NCBI GenBank assembly: GCA_000435275.1
Contig: FR883894.1
Location: 1-26,593 of the forward strand
Direction: 5' to 3'
DNA from: Clostridium sp. CAG:557
GTDB taxonomy: Bacteria > Bacillota > Clostridia > Oscillospirales > Acutalibacteraceae
DNA length: 26,593 nt
This document shows, one piece after another, positions 23,369-26,593 of this stretch (position 1 is the stretch's first letter; every line of letters begins with the position of its first letter). Both the position numbers and the translations under genes were made by a program. A model generated the notes under the pieces. It was not told where the DNA came from. It ran no database searches and saw only the letters and a program-made list of their open reading frames with translations.

Positions 23369-23626
23369 TTACATAAGTGGTATAACAGTATAGTTTTTAT
23401 CGTTTTCAAAATTTAAATTTCTAAGCGTCAAGCCTATGTTGTCATGATTAATTTCTATAGTCTGAAGTTTATCTCTTGAATTCCCCGGAATTTTTAAAAA
23501 TCGGCATGTTTCTAGTCGGTCGAGGTTTAATAAATCAAGCAAATCTCTCGCAGTTATATTATTTTCATTAAGAGAAATGCTAACTGTATCTTCAAATGGC
23601 ATCATAAAATTTAATCCTATTCTCAT
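23369..23626 (-). CDS. Small protein of unknown function, possible beta-grasp fold
   Basis: This 85-residue cytoplasmic protein has no signal peptide or membrane segment and belongs to no family I recognise. The start is the ATG at 23624-23626, with AAGGAG 8 nt upstream; an in-frame GTG at 23635 overlaps that site. The predicted order is a strand (RIGLNFMM), a turn, a strand (TVSISLNENN), a helix (TARDLLDLLNLDR), then strands around TIEIN and YTVIPLM. That layout resembles ubiquitin-like beta-grasp proteins, but no motif proves it. It is a single-gene unit with its own candidate promoter (23648-23676) and terminator (23293-23353), divergent from tdk. Confidence 0.6.
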   Translation of the reverse strand: MRIGLNFMMPFEDTVSISLNENNITARDLLDLLNLDRLETCRFLKIPGNSRDKLQTIEINHDNIGLTLRNLNFENDKNYTVIPLM

Positions 23627-23647
23627 ATTTCTCACTCCTTTTTGTCA

Positions 23648-23676
23648 ATTTTATCACATTTAAATAAAAAAATCAA
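23648..23676 (-). promoter_or_regulatory. Candidate promoter for the 85-residue protein gene
   Basis: Minus strand: -35 TTGATT (23671-23676), a 17-bp spacer and -10 TAAAAT (23648-23653). The predicted transcript begins near 23641, directly before the ribosome binding site, so the leader would be very short. Confidence 0.4.
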
Positions 23677-23732
23677 GCTTGCTTGGTCAAAATATATTTT
23701 TGCACATAAAATCGTTTTTCGAGAACAAAAAG

Positions 23733-23761
23733 TTGATAAAAATATAAAAATGCAATACAAT
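23733..23761 (+). promoter_or_regulatory. Promoter for tdk
   Basis: Plus strand: -35 TTGATA (23733-23738), a 17-bp spacer and -10 TACAAT (23756-23761), each one base from consensus. Transcription would begin near 23768, which argues against a tdk start as early as 23772. A perfect TATAAT at 23768-23773 lacks a matching -35. Confidence 0.5.
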
Positions 23762-23792
23762 GTAAAGTATAATGACAAAATGCGGTGATAAA

Positions 23793-24350
23793 ATGAAAAT
23801 GTATTTTTACTATGGAGTAATGGGGTCTAGCAAGACAGCCACTGCGCTGATGAAAAAATTTAGCTTTGAAGAAAAAAACAGAAAAGTTGTATTAATTAAA
23901 CCAAGTATTGATAGCCGTGATGGAAAGACTATTGTCAAATCAAGAATCGGCCTTTCTTGCGAAGCTGTAACTGTTGCCCCAAATGAAAAAATCAAAAATG
24001 CTGTTGCTAATTTCGCTCCTCTAGATGTGATAATCGTCGACGAAGCGCAATTTTTAACCGCCTCTCAAGTGGACGAACTGCGCGATTTAACCGACAGCGG
24101 CGCAATGGTGATGTGCTATGGGCTAAAAACAGATTATATGGGCAAATTATTCGATGGCAGCAAGCGTTTAATTGAACTAGCCGACTCTATTCGAGAAATT
24201 CAGTCAATGTGCAAATGCGGCCGCAAAGCTATTATTAACGCACGTTACAACGACGGAAAAATTATTTACGACGGCAAACAAATCGATATTGGCGGCAATG
24301 ATAAATATATCGCGCTTTGTCATCAATGTTGGAAAAATGGCGCTATTTAG
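23793..24350 (+). CDS. tdk: Thymidine kinase
   Basis: Tdk phosphorylates thymidine and deoxyuridine for DNA synthesis. The 185-residue protein is a type II (tetrameric) thymidine kinase. It has the P-loop GVMGSSKT (residues 8-15), the Walker B/catalytic region VIIVDEAQFLTASQVDEL near residue 80, and the lasso-domain zinc site formed by CKCGRK and CHQC near the end. Family members usually have G-GSGKT in the P-loop; here it is GSSKT. The ATG at 23793 follows GGTGA by 4 nt, and ATG at 23799 is an alternative. The upstream ATG at 23772 lies at or just after the predicted transcript start. Tdk competes with Pdp for thymidine. It is followed 30 bp later by a flavin reductase gene on the same strand. 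Confidence 0.95.
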   Translation: MKMYFYYGVMGSSKTATALMKKFSFEEKNRKVVLIKPSIDSRDGKTIVKSRIGLSCEAVTVAPNEKIKNAVANFAPLDVIIVDEAQFLTASQVDELRDLTDSGAMVMCYGLKTDYMGKLFDGSKRLIELADSIREIQSMCKCGRKAIINARYNDGKIIYDGKQIDIGGNDKYIALCHQCWKNGAI

Positions 24351-24380
24351 CGCAAAATTAATCAATCGGGTGAATTTTAT

Positions 24381-24914
24381 TTGAAAAAAAAAGCTGTAAT
24401 TTTATATGGATCCCCTCACAAAAATGGACATACAAAAAAAGCCCTCAATGACGTCATTAAAGGGCTTCAACCCAACTATGAATTTGAACTTATTGACGCA
24501 TTCAAAGAAAATATTAAACCTTGCGTCGATTGTGGTTTTTGCAAAAGCACCCCCGCTTGTGCATTTTCTGATTTTGATAATATAGATAAAATTTTACGTG
24601 AGTGCGAACTGCTTATCGTTGCAACGCCAGTATACAATGCGAGTTTTCCTGCACCTTTAAAAGCAATTATTGACCGGACTCAGCTTTATTTCAACATGAA
24701 AACAAAGCTCAAAATTAATCCATTTACGCAAGAAAAGTGCGCTATTTTAGTGATTACCTATGGCGCTAACGATAACTCTTGCGAGGAGATTATCTTAAAT
24801 CAACTTAAATTATTTTTTGTTTTGCTAAATGCGAAAATTTATAAGGCTATCTTTGTAAAAAACACCGACAAAATTAAATTAGATAACAATAAAAAAATGG
24901 AATTTGCTAATTAA
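24381..24914 (+). CDS. Flavodoxin-fold NAD(P)H-dependent FMN reductase / iron-sulfur flavoprotein-like
   Basis: This 177-residue protein has a flavodoxin-like fold. AVILYGSPHKNGHTKKAL at the N-terminus is the FMN phosphate-binding loop, and LIVATPVYNASFPAPLKAIIDR is the second flavin-binding segment. Between them lies a cysteine cluster CVDCGFC followed by a further Cys (TPACAF), as in many anaerobe proteins annotated as flavodoxin-family oxidoreductases or Fe-S flavoproteins. Whether it holds a cluster cannot be told from sequence. The TTG start at 24381 has GGGTGA 7 nt upstream. It shares a strand with tdk 30 bp upstream and ends at a strong terminator. The substrate is unknown. Confidence 0.85.
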   Translation: MKKKAVILYGSPHKNGHTKKALNDVIKGLQPNYEFELIDAFKENIKPCVDCGFCKSTPACAFSDFDNIDKILRECELLIVATPVYNASFPAPLKAIIDRTQLYFNMKTKLKINPFTQEKCAILVITYGANDNSCEEIILNQLKLFFVLLNAKIYKAIFVKNTDKIKLDNNKKMEFAN

Positions 24915-24937
24915 TAACTTATTTAAATAGATAAAAT

Positions 24938-24972
24938 AAAACGGAGTACAAATGTTCGAACTCCGTTTTTTG
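24938..24972. terminator. Bidirectional rho-independent terminator
   Basis: AAAACGGAGT (24938-24947) pairs with ACTCCGTTTT (24960-24969) around a 12-base loop, followed by T residues on the plus strand. It ends the tdk-reductase transcript. On the minus strand it is also followed by TTTTATTTT and can end the convergent small exported-protein gene. Confidence 0.85.
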
Positions 24973-25009
24973 GTATCAATTTTATAAACTTCGTTATTTT
25001 TAACTCTAT

Positions 25010-25285
25010 TTATTTTTTACTCAATATTGCTAACGTTGCTCCAATGTTATACCCTGTATGCGCAAGGTTATTCATACTTTGTTGCAACTGTTGGTTAGCA
25101 CAATTAAGTTTATACTGTTCACCGGCGGTTAATCTTGCTGGTTGTTGCTTTGGAGGAGGTAACTTGGGATCTCCAAAAGAAAGAGGTTTGTTGCTTGGCC
25201 ATAATGCATGCGTTGTTTGCGGAAGTGATAATAAAGATAATGCTGTAAATATTAATACGATAGTAATTACATTCTTTTTTAACAT
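25010..25285 (-). CDS. Small exported proline-rich protein, unknown function
   Basis: This is a 91-residue product of no recognised family. Residues 1-27 are a clear signal peptide (MLKKNVITIVLIF, then LSLLSLPQTTHA, with cleavage likely after the last Ala). The mature part of about 64 residues begins LWPSNKPLSFGDPKLPPP. It is proline-rich at first, then Gln/Asn-rich (CANQQLQQSMNN), and ends GYNIGATLAILSKK. One cysteine is present. The ATG at 25283-25285 has GGAG 8 nt upstream, and a candidate promoter lies at 25333-25361. Flanking terminators make it a single-gene unit. It recalls the two small exported proteins at the left end only in size and in having a leader. Confidence 0.65.
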   Translation of the reverse strand: MLKKNVITIVLIFTALSLLSLPQTTHALWPSNKPLSFGDPKLPPPKQQPARLTAGEQYKLNCANQQLQQSMNNLAHTGYNIGATLAILSKK

Positions 25286-25332
25286 AGCTATTTCTCCAAA
25301 AGAAATTTATAAAAACATCGATACCATTTACA

Positions 25333-25361
25333 ATTATATACATTTATGTAAAATTTTGCAA
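25333..25361 (-). promoter_or_regulatory. Promoter for the small proline-rich exported protein
   Basis: Minus strand: -35 TTGCAA (25356-25361), a 17-bp spacer and a perfect -10 TATAAT (25333-25338). The transcript would begin near 25326, giving a 40-nt leader. Confidence 0.5.
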
Positions 25362-25398
25362 CATAATTTTAAAAACAAAGGCACCAAATTTACAAAAA

Positions 25399-25430
25399 CG
25401 AACAAGGCGCCCCGAAGGACGCCCTGTTCG
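25399..25430 (-). terminator. Rho-independent terminator after tRNA-Arg
   Basis: CGAACAAGGCG (25399-25409) pairs with CGCCCTGTTCG (25420-25430) with one mismatch around a 10-base loop. On the minus strand it is followed by TTTTTG, about 45 bp beyond the end of the tRNA gene. Confidence 0.8.
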
Positions 25431-25475
25431 TATTTAATTAAAAAGAAAAGGAATTAAAAAATTTATAGACGTACG

Positions 25476-25552
25476 TGGCGCGCCAGAAGGGATTCGAACC
25501 CCTGACCTTTTGGTTCGTAGCCAAACACTCTATCCAGCTGAGCTACTGGCGC
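25476..25552 (-). tRNA. tRNA-Arg (anticodon ACG)
   Basis: A complete cloverleaf can be read on the minus strand. The acceptor stem is GCGCCAG/CTGGCGC with discriminator G and an encoded CCA (25476-25478). The D-arm is GCTCAGCTGGATAGAGT, the anticodon loop CTACGAA gives anticodon ACG (25516-25518), and the T-arm contains GGTTCGAATCC. The length is 77 nt including CCA. ACG is normally edited to ICG and reads CGU/CGC/CGA. Confidence 0.97.
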
Positions 25553-25566
25553 AAATCTTTAAGATT

Positions 25567-25596
25567 ATATTAACACAACTACAGCCGTTGTGTCAA
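25567..25596 (-). promoter_or_regulatory. Promoter for tRNA-Arg
   Basis: Minus strand: perfect -35 TTGACA (25591-25596), an 18-bp spacer and -10 TAATAT (25567-25572). The alternative TATAAT at 25564-25569 would leave a 21-bp spacer. The spacer holds the inverted repeat CACAAC/GTTGTG (25574-25579 and 25587-25592). Confidence 0.6.
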
Positions 25597-25733
25597 GTCG
25601 GCCACTTAAATTTCATACGTTTATTCAAATTTTCTTAACAAAATCAAATAAAAATATTAAAAAGCACTATGCAGTCCCGCGAAAAAGCGAAATTAATTCA
25701 AAAAAATGCCAAATATATACTTTTAAACAAAAA

Positions 25734-26564
25734 TTAATTGAACATTGTAAAGTACAGCAAAACAATTATTCCTAAAATTATCCTGTAATATCCAAAAGCT
25801 TTAAAATCATGCTTCTTTATGTAATTCATTAAGAATTTTATTGCCCAAACAGACACAAAAAATGCCGACAGCATTCCAAAAACTAAAATTAATGATTCTG
25901 TAATAGAAAAACTCATTCCTACTTTTAGCACATATTTCAAAAACTTAAAGCCGCTTGCTCCAAACATCACCGGAATCGCAAGAAAAAATGAGTACTCCGC
26001 TGCAACACTTCTGGATGCTCCCAAGATGCTCGCTCCAATTATTGTTGCACCAGAACGCGACGTACCTGGAATCAACGCTAAAACCTGAAAAATCCCTATT
26101 AAAAATGCTGTTTTGTAGTTTAATTTGTTCAGTTTATTTAATGGATAATTTTTTTTCTGATTTTCTACTATTATAAATAAAATCCCATATAAAATCAGCG
26201 TCAAAGCCACTGTCGTCGGGCTATATAGCTTTTCATGAATAAAATCGTCGAACAAAAAACCAACTACTGCTGCTGGAATGCAGCCTACCACAACCTTTAA
26301 CCATAACGAAAATGTTTCTTTCTTTTCTTGTTCATTTTTTCCTTTTGAAAATGGGTTTAACCTATTGAAATACAGATATATTACCGCCAAAATTGAGCCT
26401 AATTGTATTACAACTAAAAACATATCTAAAAATGATTTTGTTACATTCAATTTTATGAATTCGTCCAGCAAAATCATGTGCCCGGTGCTGCTTATCGGTA
26501 ACCACTCTGTTATTCCCTGCACTATGCCAATTATCACTGATTTTATTATTTCTATCAAATTCAT
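25734..26564 (-). CDS. uppP: Undecaprenyl-diphosphate phosphatase (UppP/BacA)
   Basis: UppP dephosphorylates undecaprenyl pyrophosphate at the membrane, recycling the lipid carrier for peptidoglycan and other wall polymers; extra copies give bacitracin tolerance. The 276-residue polytopic protein has about eight membrane segments and both catalytic signatures, GITEWLPISSTGHMILL near residues 17-33 and LIPGTSRSGATIIGA near the middle. The start is the ATG at 26562-26564 with AAGGAG 8 nt upstream. The ATG at 26570 is only 2 nt from that site. No clear terminator separates it from the tRNA gene 180 bp downstream; that gap holds the tRNA promoter and otherwise nothing I can name. Confidence 0.96.
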   Translation of the reverse strand: MNLIEIIKSVIIGIVQGITEWLPISSTGHMILLDEFIKLNVTKSFLDMFLVVIQLGSILAVIYLYFNRLNPFSKGKNEQEKKETFSLWLKVVVGCIPAAVVGFLFDDFIHEKLYSPTTVALTLILYGILFIIVENQKKNYPLNKLNKLNYKTAFLIGIFQVLALIPGTSRSGATIIGASILGASRSVAAEYSFFLAIPVMFGASGFKFLKYVLKVGMSFSITESLILVFGMLSAFFVSVWAIKFLMNYIKKHDFKAFGYYRIILGIIVLLYFTMFN

Positions 26565-26593
26565 AAACATTTCTCCTTTTTATAGCCTTATCG

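Noticed and set aside
25670..25700. Short GC-containing stem after uppP as its terminator
   Set aside because: The possible stems are only three or four base pairs long, too weak to call.

Overview
The window looks like chromosome from an AT-rich member of the Bacillota, most likely a Clostridia-type anaerobe. The pointers are strong AGGAGG-type ribosome binding sites, frequent GTG and TTG starts, a bacterial V-type (Ntp-type) ATPase operon, a Pdp-type pyrimidine nucleoside phosphorylase and a tRNA gene that encodes its CCA end. TGA is used as a stop, so the code is standard. No insertion sequence, prophage or CRISPR array is visible. The genus cannot be named from this sequence.

Layout from left to right. 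(1) 1-815, minus: two small genes for exported proteins with similar leaders. The left one is broken by an 86-bp tandem duplication and runs off the window. (2) 816-1226: about 410 bp without a gene, holding two candidate promoters and a terminator. One promoter and the terminator could bracket a roughly 90-nt RNA. (3) 1227-4129, minus: recD2 and comF, overlapping by one base. (4) 4317-14120, minus: a ten-gene nucleoside operon, transcribed deoB, a YczE/YitT-type membrane gene, deoD, nupN (lipoprotein), nupO (ATPase), nupP and nupQ (permeases), deoC, cdd, pdp. (5) 14371-23017, minus: a complete nine-gene V-type ATPase operon in the order G/H, C, I, K, F, E, A, B, D, behind two tandem promoters. 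(6) 23369-23626, minus: an unrecognised 85-residue protein. (7) 23793-24914, plus: tdk and a flavodoxin-fold reductase, closed by a bidirectional terminator. (8) 25010-26564, minus: a small exported proline-rich protein, tRNA-Arg(ACG) and uppP.

The nucleoside operon reads as one pathway. The lipoprotein and ABC transporter import nucleosides. Cdd deaminates cytidines, and Pdp and DeoD split pyrimidine and purine nucleosides into base and pentose-1-phosphate. DeoB converts this to the 5-phosphate, and DeoC cleaves deoxyribose-5-phosphate to acetaldehyde and glyceraldehyde-3-phosphate. The set therefore feeds sugar carbon into central metabolism and leaves free bases over. The one gene without an assigned step is the multi-pass membrane protein between deoB and deoD. 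The ATPase operon encodes a full rotary ion pump; the sequence alone does not settle whether it moves H+ or Na+, or whether it makes or uses ATP.

No clearly new multi-gene system is visible. The observations most worth checking are the duplication-broken exported gene, the apparent AUA start of deoB, the membrane gene inside the nucleoside operon, the small protein with a possible beta-grasp fold, the inverted repeats that sit inside promoters, and the possible short RNA near 1050-1142. Several starts below differ from the longest open frame because a ribosome binding site or promoter points to an internal start; each case is explained in its entry.
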